A stretch of DNA of 64,000 nucleotides from Nonomuraea rhodomycinica (GTDB taxonomy: Bacteria; Actinomycetota; Actinomycetes; Streptosporangiales; Streptosporangiaceae): positions 186,001 to 250,000 of the forward strand of contig NZ_JABWGO010000009.1 of NCBI RefSeq assembly GCF_013363995.1, read 5' to 3'. Below are positions 34,708 to 43,258 of this stretch, piece after piece (position 1 is the first letter of the stretch; every line of letters starts with the position of its first letter). Under the pieces are notes generated by a model. That model was not told the origin of the DNA, did no database searches, and saw only the letters and a program-made list of their open reading frames with translations. Position numbers and translations under genes: made by a program.

Positions 34708-36147
34708 TCACCGGTAGCCGGCCGCGACGATGTTGGCCTGGACGGCGTTCTCGGTGGCGTCCGACGGATAGCCGGACGTCATGACGCCCTCGTAGAAGGT
34801 GCCGGCGGCGCCGTGGCTGTTGTCGCCGCCGATGCCGAGGATGATGGCTCCTTCCTTCTTCATCGGGTTGTAGCCCGGCACGTTGGGCCGCACCCCGTTG
34901 TAGAAGGTGGACAGGCTGCCCGACTGCGCGTTGCCGCCCCGGATGGCCCAGTGGTTGGGCTCGCCCTTGATGACGGCGGTCAGGTACCGGTGGGTGATGG
35001 TCGGGTCGTTGGCGTTGTACTTCTGGTTCACGCCGGAGAACAGGCCGTTCTCCAGGTCGGCCATGATCCAGGGGCCGTTGCCGGCGCCGTAGCCCCAGAC
35101 CTTGATGTTGCCGAAGTAGATGGCCTCCATGGTGCCGTTGCCGTTGTCCCGGCTGTTGGTCTCGGCGTTGCCGTAGTCGAAGCAGCAGCCGCCGTTGTAG
35201 TGCGTGCCGTCGAGGACGGCGTACATGCCCTCCGGCTGGTCCCCCTTCGCGACACCGTTGGTGGTGTTGTCGCGGTATCCGACGCCGGGGTCCACGTACA
35301 CGCCGTACGCCTTGCGGCCGTAGACCGTGGTCGGCGCCTTGGTCGCGGTCGCGAGGTTGTCGTACCCGCCGGGGGCGGGGCCGGGGAACCCGCCGGGCGG
35401 CGCCTGGGTGAGGTGGTTGCCACGTCCGGACTGGTCGTAGATGACGGTGATCAGGCAGGTGGCGCCGGCGCAGAACGAGTCCTGCGCCGCGGCGTCCGCG
35501 CCGCCGCCCGCGCTCAGCACCCCGATGTCCCGGGTGGCGTTGTCCGAGGCGCGCCGCACCTGGTACAGCGGGCCGTTGTAGGAGGCGTACAGGGCACGGG
35601 TCGTGCTGTGCGCCGCCACGCACGGCGTGCCGCCCGCGGCGTAGATGTCGCACGGCTGCCTGGACGGCGGTGGCGTGGGGGTCGTGGTGGGCGACACCGT
35701 GGGGGTCGGCGACGAGGTGCCGCCGGTGCAGGGCACGCCGTTCAGGGCGAAGCCGGACGGCGCCGGGTTGGAGCCGCTCCAGCTCCCGTTGAAGCCGAAG
35801 CCGGTGCTGCCGCCGCTGGGGATGCCGGCGTTGTAGTCCACGTTGGTGACGGTGACCTGGGCGCCGGACTGGGTGTAGGAGCCGTTCCAGATCGTGGTGA
35901 CGGCCTGCCCGGCGGGGAACGACCAGGTGAGCTTCCAGCCGTTGACGGGATCGCCGAGGTTGTGAACGCTCACATCGGCGCCGAAGCCGCCGGGCCACTG
36001 GTTGGTCACCGTGTACGTGACCTGGCATCCGACCGTGGCCGCCGACGCGCCGTGCGTCGCCGCGACACCGAGACCGGCCGTCGACAGCGCGGCCGCCGCG
36101 GCGGCGGAGAGCCGCAACCGCCGGGGGAAAGAGCTGACATGTCGCAC
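34708..36147 (-). CDS. GH54 alpha-L-arabinofuranosidase with N-terminal CBM2
   Basis: A 479-residue secreted enzyme. A signal peptide ends near residue 37, a family 2 carbohydrate-binding module follows (about 40-140: CQVTYTVTNQWPGGF ... GSNPAPSGFALNGVPC), then a Thr/Pro linker and a GH54 domain (PCDIYAAGGTPCVAAHSTTRALY to the end). The proposed GH54 catalytic acids are in TMEAIYFGN and LGIGGDNS. It removes arabinose side chains from arabinoxylan or arabinan. The C-terminal ABF-B binding domain of fungal GH54 enzymes is missing and replaced by the CBM2. It is the second gene after the CE1 esterase, 61 bp apart. Confidence 0.93.
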   Translation of the reverse strand: MRHVSSFPRRLRLSAAAAAALSTAGLGVAATHGASAATVGCQVTYTVTNQWPGGFGADVSVHNLGDPVNGWKLTWSFPAGQAVTTIWNGSYTQSGAQVTVTNVDYNAGIPSGGSTGFGFNGSWSGSNPAPSGFALNGVPCTGGTSSPTPTVSPTTTPTPPPSRQPCDIYAAGGTPCVAAHSTTRALYASYNGPLYQVRRASDNATRDIGVLSAGGGADAAAQDSFCAGATCLITVIYDQSGRGNHLTQAPPGGFPGPAPGGYDNLATATKAPTTVYGRKAYGVYVDPGVGYRDNTTNGVAKGDQPEGMYAVLDGTHYNGGCCFDYGNAETNSRDNGNGTMEAIYFGNIKVWGYGAGNGPWIMADLENGLFSGVNQKYNANDPTITHRYLTAVIKGEPNHWAIRGGNAQSGSLSTFYNGVRPNVPGYNPMKKEGAIILGIGGDNSHGAAGTFYEGVMTSGYPSDATENAVQANIVAAGYR

Positions 36148-36208
36148 AGGTGCCTTCCTTTCCTGGGGCTCCCAAGGGCTTCCAGGGGCTCGTACGGGTG
36201 ACGGGCGG

Positions 36209-37492
36209 TCACGGGGAGGTGCAGGTGGCGACGGGAGTGGCCGCGGTGCCGTTCGCGGTGAAGCCGAACGTGGTGGACGCGCCCGCCGCGACGGAGCCGT
36301 TGTAGGGGGCGTTGCGAACCGTCACCGCGGAGCCGGAGCCGCTCTGCGTGCCGTTCCACAGGCTGCTGATGCTCTGGCCGCCGGGCCAGGTCCACTTCAC
36401 GGTCCAGCCGTCCACCGGCGCGCTGCCCGCCCGGACCGTCACCGTCGACTGGAACCCGCCCTGCCAGCTGTTGACCGTCTCGATCGTCGCCGAACACGCG
36501 CCCGGAACCGGAGTCGGGGTGGGAGTCGGGGTCGGGGTGGGTGACGGTGGCGGCGTGCTCTCGAACTGGGTGAAGAACTTCCACACCTCACCCGGGACCC
36601 AGGTGGAGCCGCTGTCACCGGGAGCGCCGTCCTGCGGTGCGGCGATGTGCCCCTCGTCGAACGCCGCCCAGACGACCGGATGTCCCGCCGAACACCCCGA
36701 GTAGGCGGTGATCCGGTGCGTCAGCGTGCCCTGCGCCGGCTCGGGCGGGTTCTGGGCGGCGCAGTTGTTGTTCCTGACGAACCTGTCGCGCAGCGACCGT
36801 CCGCCGGAGATCCCGAGCACCCCGTCCCGGACGCCGTGGATCCCCATGTACGCGATGGGCTGGGCGCCGCCGGCGCACCCGCTGAGCTGCCCGCCGGACT
36901 GGACCGCGACCGCGCGGAAGACGTTCGCCCGGGCGCACGCCAGCGCGTACGACATGGCGCCGCCGTAGCTGAAACCCGTGGCGAACAGCTGCGTCGAGTC
37001 GACGCACAGAGCTCCCTCGATCTGCCTGACCATGTCGTCGACGAAGGTCAGGTCCTCGCCGCCCGAGTTGCCCCAGCCGTTGTTGAGACCCTGGGGGGCG
37101 ACGAAGATCGTGCTGTTGTTCGCCAGGCGCAGGAGCCCGTAGTAGGCCCAGACGTCGCGTTGCACGGTCTGCCCCGTGGCCACGTCGGTGGCGGTGCCGC
37201 CCAGCCAGTGGAAGCCGAAGACCAGCCGGTAGGGGTGGTTCCTGTCGTAGGTGTCGGGGACCCGCAGGATGTAGCTGCGGTTCTTGCCGCTGCTCTGGAT
37301 CGTGTGGGTGCCGCTGGCCAGCCCCGGGGCCCTGCCGCATCCGGCGGTCGGGGCGAGGGCGCCGGCCGTACGGGTGAGGGGCCCGCCTGCGCTGGTGCTC
37401 AACGCCGGACCACCCGTGGCCAGGACGGCGAGCATCGCCGCCGCTGTGGCGGTGATCGCCGCTAAGACGGTGAGGAGACTACGTCTGGACAT
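36209..37492 (-). CDS. CE1-type carbohydrate esterase with C-terminal CBM2
   Basis: A 427-residue secreted esterase. The ATG at 37492 follows an AGAGGG ribosome site and begins a Sec signal (MSRRSLLTVLAAITATAAAMLAVLA). The hydrolase domain has the polyhydroxybutyrate-depolymerase/feruloyl-esterase look: FGFHWLGG oxyanion region, nucleophile in GFSYGGAMS, acid in HGVRDG and His in DEGHIA. A Pro/Thr linker of repeated PT units leads to a CBM2 (CSATIETVNSWQGGFQST). It likely removes feruloyl or acetyl groups from xylan, helping the GH54 enzyme downstream. Confidence 0.88.
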   Translation of the reverse strand: MSRRSLLTVLAAITATAAAMLAVLATGGPALSTSAGGPLTRTAGALAPTAGCGRAPGLASGTHTIQSSGKNRSYILRVPDTYDRNHPYRLVFGFHWLGGTATDVATGQTVQRDVWAYYGLLRLANNSTIFVAPQGLNNGWGNSGGEDLTFVDDMVRQIEGALCVDSTQLFATGFSYGGAMSYALACARANVFRAVAVQSGGQLSGCAGGAQPIAYMGIHGVRDGVLGISGGRSLRDRFVRNNNCAAQNPPEPAQGTLTHRITAYSGCSAGHPVVWAAFDEGHIAAPQDGAPGDSGSTWVPGEVWKFFTQFESTPPPSPTPTPTPTPTPVPGACSATIETVNSWQGGFQSTVTVRAGSAPVDGWTVKWTWPGGQSISSLWNGTQSGSGSAVTVRNAPYNGSVAAGASTTFGFTANGTAATPVATCTSP

Positions 37493-38066
37493 CGTGCGAC
37501 CCTCTCTGCCGATGGGGGACATGAGAGTGAGCGTCATGGGAGGGAGCGGTGATCAGACCTGGCGGATGCGCGGCCCGATCCGTCTCGGGACGCGTCACGG
37601 CCGGCAACCCCCGCCGCTCACCACCGACTCCGGCAGGAGGCCGCTCCGGGCTCAGTGTGGAAACCCCGGCGAAACCTGTCAAGGCGCCTCCGGGCACGTT
37701 TCCACGAAGCGAACGGGCCGGACCTTCGCTGTCCTGCGGCGATGGACGCGTCGCCTTTCGAAAGTTTCCGATCTCCCGCTCCACAGGGCCTTTTCACCCA
37801 GTACGCGGCGGATCGTTACCGCGACCGCGACCTGAAACTTTCATCACCAGGGCCTCGTCCGCGACCTGGACCGGGCCTGGTGGGAACGGCCGACCGGCGG
37901 ACCGAGGACCGGCATGGCCGGGAGCCCGCCCTTGACGGGACTGCCTCGCGTCGTATTTGCTCCGCGGCACACCACCAAGCACCGACGGAAGGGGATCGGC
38001 CGGACACCACGTTGTTAACGCTCACAACCTGCCTCACCACCACCGCATCGGCTTTCGGCGAGGCCG
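37493..38066. promoter_or_regulatory. Promoter region of the hemicellulase operon with GAAASTTTC operators
   Basis: About 570 bp without a convincing gene. Two 9-bp GAAASTTTC elements are present, GAAAGTTTC at 37760-37768 and GAAACTTTC at 37834-37842, matching the CGAAA-TTTCG type of operator reported for LacI-type xylan and arabinan regulators in actinomycetes. An 8-bp inverted repeat GTGGAAAC (37657-37664) and GTTTCCAC (37698-37705) lies closer to the esterase. No regulator gene of the LacI type is nearby. The part next to 38066 also contains the 3' side of the XRE gene. Confidence 0.5.
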
Positions 38067-38915
38067 CTAACGGTGGCTGCGGTGCGCGGTCTCCGGGCCG
38101 ACCACCCGCAGCAGCTCCAGCGCCTCGAACGTCTTCGACCCCGGCGGCGGCGTGTAGACGAGCAGGCGCTGGTCCTCGGCGGGGGCGAGCAGCGCCTCGC
38201 AGTCGAACTCCATGTCGCCGATGGCCGGGTGCCGCACGCGCTTGCGGCTGCTGCGCCGTACCGCCACCTCGTGCAGCTCCCACAGCCGTACGAACTCGTC
38301 GCTGGCCGCGCGCAGCCGCTCGACCAGCTCGGTCGCGGCGACGTCGTTGCCGCGCCTGACCACGGCCGCGCGCAGGTCCGCCACATGCATCCGGGAGTAG
38401 GCCGGATGCTCCTCCTCCGGGTACGACTCGCGCACGAACGGGTCGGTGAACCAGCGCCAGGGGATGTTGCGGTCGGGCTCCTCGATCGTGCAGTGGCAGC
38501 CGAACAACGCCTCGGCCATCGCGTTCTGCGACAGCACGTCGCCCAGGTCGCTCACCAGTTGCGCGGGCGTCTCCACCAGCCGGTCCAGCAGGAACAGCAG
38601 GCTGGGCTTGACGTACTCGCCCGCGCGCGGCCCGGCCGGCGGCCGGTGTCCGGCCAGCAGGTAGAGGTGGTCGCGTTCGTCGCGGGTCAGCCGCAGCGCC
38701 CGCGCCAGCGCGGCCAGCAGCTGCGTCGACGGCTGCGGGCTGCGCGCCTGCTCCAGCCGCATCAGGTAGTCGGCTGACATGCCCGCGAGCTGGCTCACCT
38801 CCTCCCGCCGCAGTCCAGGAGTACGGCGGCGCGGCCCGGAAGGCAGCCCCACCTCCCCGGGCAGCAGCCGCTCCCGTGAGCGGCGCAGGAAGTCGGCGAG
38901 CTCCTCACGATTCAT
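38067..38915 (-). CDS. XRE-family (MmyB-like) transcriptional regulator
   Basis: A 282-residue regulator. The N-terminal helix-turn-helix covers about residues 8-75 (RRTPGLRREEVSQLAGMSADYLMRLEQ); the rest is an MmyB-like ligand-binding domain (LLFLLDRLVETPAQLVSDLGDVLSQNAMAEALFG and RWFTDPFVRESYPEEEHPAYSRMHVADLRA). Such regulators usually sit next to a divergently transcribed oxidoreductase or hydrolase that they control. Here that partner is the alpha/beta hydrolase at 39019, with a 21-bp inverted repeat between them. Confidence 0.9.
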   Translation of the reverse strand: MNREELADFLRRSRERLLPGEVGLPSGPRRRTPGLRREEVSQLAGMSADYLMRLEQARSPQPSTQLLAALARALRLTRDERDHLYLLAGHRPPAGPRAGEYVKPSLLFLLDRLVETPAQLVSDLGDVLSQNAMAEALFGCHCTIEEPDRNIPWRWFTDPFVRESYPEEEHPAYSRMHVADLRAAVVRRGNDVAATELVERLRAASDEFVRLWELHEVAVRRSSRKRVRHPAIGDMEFDCEALLAPAEDQRLLVYTPPPGSKTFEALELLRVVGPETAHRSHR

Positions 38916-38948
38916 CCCCCCATCCTGCAATATCCCGAAATATCGCAG

Positions 38949-38969
38949 CCTAGGAGTGCTTGTCCTAGG
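38949..38969. promoter_or_regulatory. Inverted repeat operator between XRE and hydrolase genes
   Basis: A perfect 7-bp inverted repeat, CCTAGGA (38949-38955) and TCCTAGG (38963-38969), with a 7-base spacer, lies in the 103-bp divergent promoter. Position and symmetry make it the likely binding site of the XRE regulator. Confidence 0.55.
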
Positions 38970-39018
38970 GAGCCCGGTCCGCTCCACAACGGCCGCCCCG
39001 CTTGGCACGGTGGACGCC

Positions 39019-39795
39019 ATGACGACGAAGAACCTGACCGTTGACGGAGCCCGCATCGCCTACCGCACCCTCGGCACCGGACCCGCGCTGGTGCTCGTCC
39101 ACGGCACCGGGCCCGGCTCCGTGACCTGGGACGGCATCGCCGAGCGCCTCGCCGACCGCAACACCGTGATCCTGCCCGACCTCGGCGGCAGCGACGTGGC
39201 GCAGGACGACGGCGGACCGCTGACCCTGGAGGCGCTGACGCGGCAGCTCGCCGCGGTGATCGAGGACTGCGGGCAGGCGCCGGTGAACCTGGTCGGCCAC
39301 TCCCTGGGCGCCGTGGTCGTCCTGTCGCTGGCGGCCACCCGGCCGGAGCTGGTGCGCACGCTCGTGCCGGTGTCGGGGCTGGCGCACACGGAGGACGAGT
39401 ACGTGCGCAACACGTTGCGGCTCTGGCTGGACCTGGCCGACGACCCGGAGCTCTTCGCGCGGTTCGCGATGCTCGCGGCGTTCAGCCGCCGCCACCTCAA
39501 CGAGATCGGCCGGGACGCCGTCGAGGAGCTCGCCAGGGCCTTCCGCGCCCACCCCGACCGCATCCGGCAGATCGACCTCGTCCTCCGGGTGGACATCCGC
39601 CGGCTGCTGCCCCAGATCAAGGCGCCCACGCTGGTCATCGGCACCACCCAGGACGCGCTGGTCCCGGCGGAGAACTCCCGCGAGATCCACGCCGCCATCC
39701 CCGGCAGCTCCTACGCCGAGCTGGACTCCGGCCACGTCTCCCGCGTCGAACGCCCCGACGACCTGATCAAGCTCGTCCGGGACTTCGCCGCCTAG
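39019..39795 (+). CDS. Alpha/beta hydrolase
   Basis: A 258-residue single-domain hydrolase. It has the oxyanion loop HGTGPGS, nucleophile Ser in VGHSLGA, a probable acid in GTTQDALV and catalytic His in SGHVSRVE. The overall layout is that of the haloalkane-dehalogenase/esterase/lactonase group; the substrate cannot be read from the sequence. No signal peptide. It is probably controlled by the divergent XRE regulator. Confidence 0.85.
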   Translation: MTTKNLTVDGARIAYRTLGTGPALVLVHGTGPGSVTWDGIAERLADRNTVILPDLGGSDVAQDDGGPLTLEALTRQLAAVIEDCGQAPVNLVGHSLGAVVVLSLAATRPELVRTLVPVSGLAHTEDEYVRNTLRLWLDLADDPELFARFAMLAAFSRRHLNEIGRDAVEELARAFRAHPDRIRQIDLVLRVDIRRLLPQIKAPTLVIGTTQDALVPAENSREIHAAIPGSSYAELDSGHVSRVERPDDLIKLVRDFAA

Positions 39796-39808
39796 GAGGC
39801 GAGGGGTG

Positions 39809-40276
39809 TCAGCGGCGCGAGGCCTGCTCCTGCTCCCAGCGCCGGAGCAGGCCGGGCAGTTCCCGCAGCAGGAAGTCGTAGAAGTCGCGCATCCGGGCGA
39901 GGCGTTCGCGCGCCGGGTCGTCGGCCGCCGTGGTCGCGATGCCGGCGTCGGCGGCCTGCAGCATGATGTGGACCACGGTGTTCTGGGTGGAGAAGAGGGT
40001 GGGCCAGGCGTCGTCGCGCAGGCGGTAGTGCTCGCGGCGGCTGCCGGGGGCGGGCAGGCGTTCGATCAGCCCGACCGACAGCAGCGCCTTGACCGCGCCG
40101 GACACCGAGCCCGCGCTGACGCCGAGCCGGTCGGCGATGTCGCCCATGGTGACCGTCTCGGCGTCGGTGAACAGGAACACCGCCAGGGCTCGCGCCGACA
40201 TCCGCTGGAGCCCGCCCTCGGTCAGTGCCAGCGCCAGCCGCTCCGCCGCCTGCCATCGCTCCTGCTGCTCACCCAT
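39809..40276 (-). CDS. MarR-type transcriptional regulator
   Basis: A 155-residue winged-helix regulator (VTMGDIADRLGVSAGSVSGAVKALLSVGLIERL) with flanking dimer helices, close to the GbsR/MarR type. The ATG at 40276 is preferred to a start six codons upstream. It is divergent from the glycosyltransferase and the nested palindromes in the intergenic region are its probable operator. The gene ends 13 bp from the convergent hydrolase stop. Confidence 0.85.
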   Translation of the reverse strand: MGEQQERWQAAERLALALTEGGLQRMSARALAVFLFTDAETVTMGDIADRLGVSAGSVSGAVKALLSVGLIERLPAPGSRREHYRLRDDAWPTLFSTQNTVVHIMLQAADAGIATTAADDPARERLARMRDFYDFLLRELPGLLRRWEQEQASRR

Positions 40277-40297
40277 CCGCCACCTCCGCACAGCAGG

Positions 40298-40345
40298 ATA
40301 GCGACACCCCGAAGTCTTCAGAAATTTCTGAAATGTCGCTATATT
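40298..40345 (+). promoter_or_regulatory. Nested palindromes over the glycosyltransferase promoter
   Basis: A perfect 16-bp palindrome, TTCAGAAATTTCTGAA (40317-40332), is enclosed by a 9-bp inverted repeat ATAGCGACA (40298-40306) and TGTCGCTAT (40334-40342). A plus-strand promoter of TTCAGA (40317-40322), 17-bp spacer and TATATT (40340-40345) overlaps both. This is a strong candidate for repression by the adjacent MarR regulator of both divergent genes. Confidence 0.7.
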
Positions 40346-40428
40346 GCTGTCACTCGACTCCTTCGGGAGGCGACGGTGTGCCGGGAAGCCTGGTCGGCGA
40401 GCGAGAAACCCCTGATCAGGAGCCCCCG

Positions 40429-41688
40429 ATGAAGGTCCTCATCCTCACCCACGGCACCCGCGGTGACGTGCAGCCCTACGCCGCCCTCGCCCTGGCGCTC
40501 GAACGGGCCGGGCACGAGCCGGTCCTCGGCGCCCCGGCCGCGATGGCCTCACTCGCCGAGCCGTACGGCATCCCCTACGCCCCGCTGCACGACGGGCCCA
40601 ACACGCTGATCGACGACCCGGAGATCCGCCAGGCCATCGAGACCAACTACCGCGGCCTGCGCGGCAAGGGGATCGCCCTGCGGGTGATGCGCCGCAGCAA
40701 GCCGCTCATGGCCAAGGTTCTGGACGACATGGCGGCCGCCGCCGAGCACGGGGCCGACCTGGTCGTGCACGCGCCCGGAATGCCCGGCCAGCACGTCGCC
40801 GAACGGCTCGGCGTCCCCGCGGTGCCGGCCGCGCTCCAGCCGGTGTGGGTGCCCACCGGGGCCTTCCGCAACCCGATGCTGCCGCTGCCCCTGCCCAGAG
40901 CGCTGAACCGGGCCTCCTACCTGCCGATCAAGCTGATGCTGCGCTCCTTCGGCGGCATCGCCGACGACCTGCGGAAACGACGGCTCGGCCTGCCCCGGCG
41001 GCGCGGGCGGCACGACATCCTGCGCCGGCCCGACGGCCGTCCCGCCACCGTGCTGCAGGGCTTCAGCGTGCACGTGCTGCCCGCGGGGCTCGACTATCCC
41101 GCGTGGGTGCACACCACCGGGTTCTGGTACCTGCCCGCCCCCGAGGCGTGGACGCCGTCGGCGGAGCTGCAGGTGTTCCTGGCCGACGGGCCGCCGCCGG
41201 TCTACCTGGGATTCGGCAGCATGGCCGGCACCGACCCGCGGCGCGTCGGCCGGATCGTGCGCGAGGCGATCCGGCTGGCCGGGGTGCGGGCGGTGCTGGC
41301 GTCCGGATGGGGCGGCCTCCAGCTCGACGACCTGCCGGACGACGTCCTGCTGCTCGACCAGGCGCCGCACGACTGGCTGTTCCCGAGGACGGCGGCCGTC
41401 GTCCACCACGGCGGCGCGGGCACCACCGCCGCCGCGCTGGCCGCCGGGCGTCCTCAGGTGGTGTGCCCCTTCGTCGCCGACCAGCCGTTCTGGGCGGCCC
41501 GCATGCACGCCGCCGGCGTCGCGCCGCGACCGCAGCCGCAGCGTCGCCTGACCCCCGAGGGGCTGGCCGCCGCCATCACCCTGGCGACCGGCGACGCCGG
41601 CATGGGCCACCGCGCCCGGTCCCTCGGCGAGCGGGTCAGGGCCGAGGACGGCGCCCGGCGGGCTGTGGGGATCCTCGAATCCCTGTGA
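40429..41688 (+). CDS. GT1 glycosyltransferase (macrolide/sterol type)
   Basis: A 419-residue GT-B enzyme. The start ILTHGTRGDVQPY is the N-terminal signature of the UGT/macrolide glycosyltransferase group. The C-terminal donor site has LLDQAPHDWLFPRTAAVVHHGGAGTTAAAL, with the nucleotide-sugar-binding HHGGAGTT motif. Its ATG has AGGAG seven bases upstream. Divergence from a MarR gene with palindromes suggests it is induced by the compound it glycosylates, for example a toxin or antibiotic; acceptor unknown. Confidence 0.87.
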   Translation: MKVLILTHGTRGDVQPYAALALALERAGHEPVLGAPAAMASLAEPYGIPYAPLHDGPNTLIDDPEIRQAIETNYRGLRGKGIALRVMRRSKPLMAKVLDDMAAAAEHGADLVVHAPGMPGQHVAERLGVPAVPAALQPVWVPTGAFRNPMLPLPLPRALNRASYLPIKLMLRSFGGIADDLRKRRLGLPRRRGRHDILRRPDGRPATVLQGFSVHVLPAGLDYPAWVHTTGFWYLPAPEAWTPSAELQVFLADGPPPVYLGFGSMAGTDPRRVGRIVREAIRLAGVRAVLASGWGGLQLDDLPDDVLLLDQAPHDWLFPRTAAVVHHGGAGTTAAALAAGRPQVVCPFVADQPFWAARMHAAGVAPRPQPQRRLTPEGLAAAITLATGDAGMGHRARSLGERVRAEDGARRAVGILESL

Positions 41689-41722
41689 TCGGCGCCGGCG
41701 ACCCCGGCGTGGGCGTGCGAGG

Positions 41723-43006
41723 TCACATGAGGTAACGCAGCCACAGGTACGGGGCGACCAGGACGACGGTGACGGCGGTGACGATCAACCCGTACCTGGT
41801 GAACTGCCAGAAGCTGATCGGGGTGCCGTTGCGGGCGGCGATGCCGAGCACGACCACGTTGGCCGCGGCGCCGACCGCGGTGGCGTTGCCGCCCAGGTCG
41901 GCGCCGAACGCCAGCGCCCACCACAGCGCCCGGTCGCCCCCGCCGGCGTGGGCGAGCTGCTCCACGATGGGGCTCATGGTGGCGACGTAGGGGATGTTGT
42001 CCACGACGGCCGACAGGCCGGCCGAGACGCCGAGCAGCCCCATCGTGGTCAGCTCGGGCCGTCCGGCGGTCGCGGCGACGGCGGCCTCCGACAGGGCGCC
42101 GATGACACCGGTCTCGACCAGGGCGCCGACCATGACGAACAGGCCGGCGAAGAACACCAGCGTCGGCCACTCCACCTCGGCGAGGGCCTGCTCGGTGCTC
42201 ACCCTGGTCGCCGCCACCAGCACGCCGGCGCCCAGCACGGCGACCACCGACGGCTCGTAGTGCAGCACCGGATGCAGCACGAACGCGGCCATCACCAGGG
42301 CGAGCACGGTCAGCGCCTGCCACAGCAGCCTGTGGTCGGCGATGGCCTCCCGCTCGTTCAGCGCCATGATCTGCTCGGCGCGTTCGGGGTCGTAGCGGAA
42401 CGACCGGCCGAACATCAGGTAGCACAGCCCGACGAACACCACCATCAGGACGACGATCATCGGGGCCATGTGGACGAGGAAGTCGTTGAAGCTCAAGCCC
42501 GCACGGCTGGCGATGATGATGTTGGGCGGGTCGCCCACCAGGGTGGCGGCGCCCCCGATGTTGGACGCCATCGCCTCGGCGATGAGGAAGGGCGCCGCGT
42601 TGACGGCCAGCCGTTCGCACACCAGGAACGTCACCGGCGCGATCAGCAACACCGTGGTGACGTTGTCGAGCAGCGCCGACGCGGCGGCGGTGATGAGCAC
42701 GAGCAGCACCATCAGCCGGAACGGCCGCCCGCGGGCGCGTTTGGCGGCCCAGATGGCCAGATACTCGAAGACGCCGGTCTCCTTGAGCACCCCGACGATG
42801 ATCATCATGCCGAGCAGCAGGAGGATGACGTTCCAGTCGACGCCGGTGTGCTTGGAGAAGAACGCCGCGTCGGCGCCGGTGGCGTGGATCACCAGCATGA
42901 TCCCGGCGCCGCCGAGCGCGGCCGCGACCCGATGGATCTTCTCGGTGGCGATGAGCGTGTAGGCGGCCAGGAACACCGCCACGCTCACCCAGGACAGCGC
43001 GCTCAC
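41723..43006 (-). CDS. NhaD/ArsB-type ion permease (IT superfamily)
   Basis: A 427-residue membrane protein with about 11-12 segments. It has two inverted repeats with LLDNVTTVLLIAPVTF and SNIGGAATLVGDPPNIII in the first and VVDNIPYVATMSPIVE and GADLGGNATAVGAAANVV in the second; these are hallmark loops of ArsB/NhaD permeases. It likely exchanges sodium for protons, or exports arsenite or takes up a dicarboxylate. The GTG start (MSALSW) has a weak ribosome site. A 25-nt leader element shared with the CPA antiporter lies about 110 nt upstream. Confidence 0.85.
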   Translation of the reverse strand: MSALSWVSVAVFLAAYTLIATEKIHRVAAALGGAGIMLVIHATGADAAFFSKHTGVDWNVILLLLGMMIIVGVLKETGVFEYLAIWAAKRARGRPFRLMVLLVLITAAASALLDNVTTVLLIAPVTFLVCERLAVNAAPFLIAEAMASNIGGAATLVGDPPNIIIASRAGLSFNDFLVHMAPMIVVLMVVFVGLCYLMFGRSFRYDPERAEQIMALNEREAIADHRLLWQALTVLALVMAAFVLHPVLHYEPSVVAVLGAGVLVAATRVSTEQALAEVEWPTLVFFAGLFVMVGALVETGVIGALSEAAVAATAGRPELTTMGLLGVSAGLSAVVDNIPYVATMSPIVEQLAHAGGGDRALWWALAFGADLGGNATAVGAAANVVVLGIAARNGTPISFWQFTRYGLIVTAVTVVLVAPYLWLRYLM

Positions 43007-43113
43007 GCCGCGAGCACCGTGACGGCCGCGGAGGCGGGGACGGTCGCGGGCAGGTCAGACAGCGGTTCTTGGGCGCGCACCGGCACATCCTCGAAAGTGG
43101 AAGGACAAGGACC

Positions 43114-43138
43114 TGCCGACCAGACTTCCCGGCGCACC
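43114..43138 (-). promoter_or_regulatory. 25-nt leader element, copy 1
   Basis: This 25-nt block (core GCCGACCAGACTTCCCGGCG on the plus strand) is identical at 46510-46534. Both copies precede minus-strand cation transporter genes in the 5' leader. On the minus strand it can fold as CCGG-GAAGT-CTGG with flanking TGC/GCA pairs, so it may be part of a structured RNA. The rest of the 250-bp spacer 43007-43258 shows no gene. Confidence 0.5.
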
Positions 43139-43258
43139 TGTGGCCAAAGTATCAAGAACCGTAGAGATCGTGCTCGTCCGCACCCGTCATACCAGCACGG
43201 GGAGAAGCGCGAGCAGCGCAGCCGACTCCACGTCATGCTGACCAGGGGGGAACCACCC

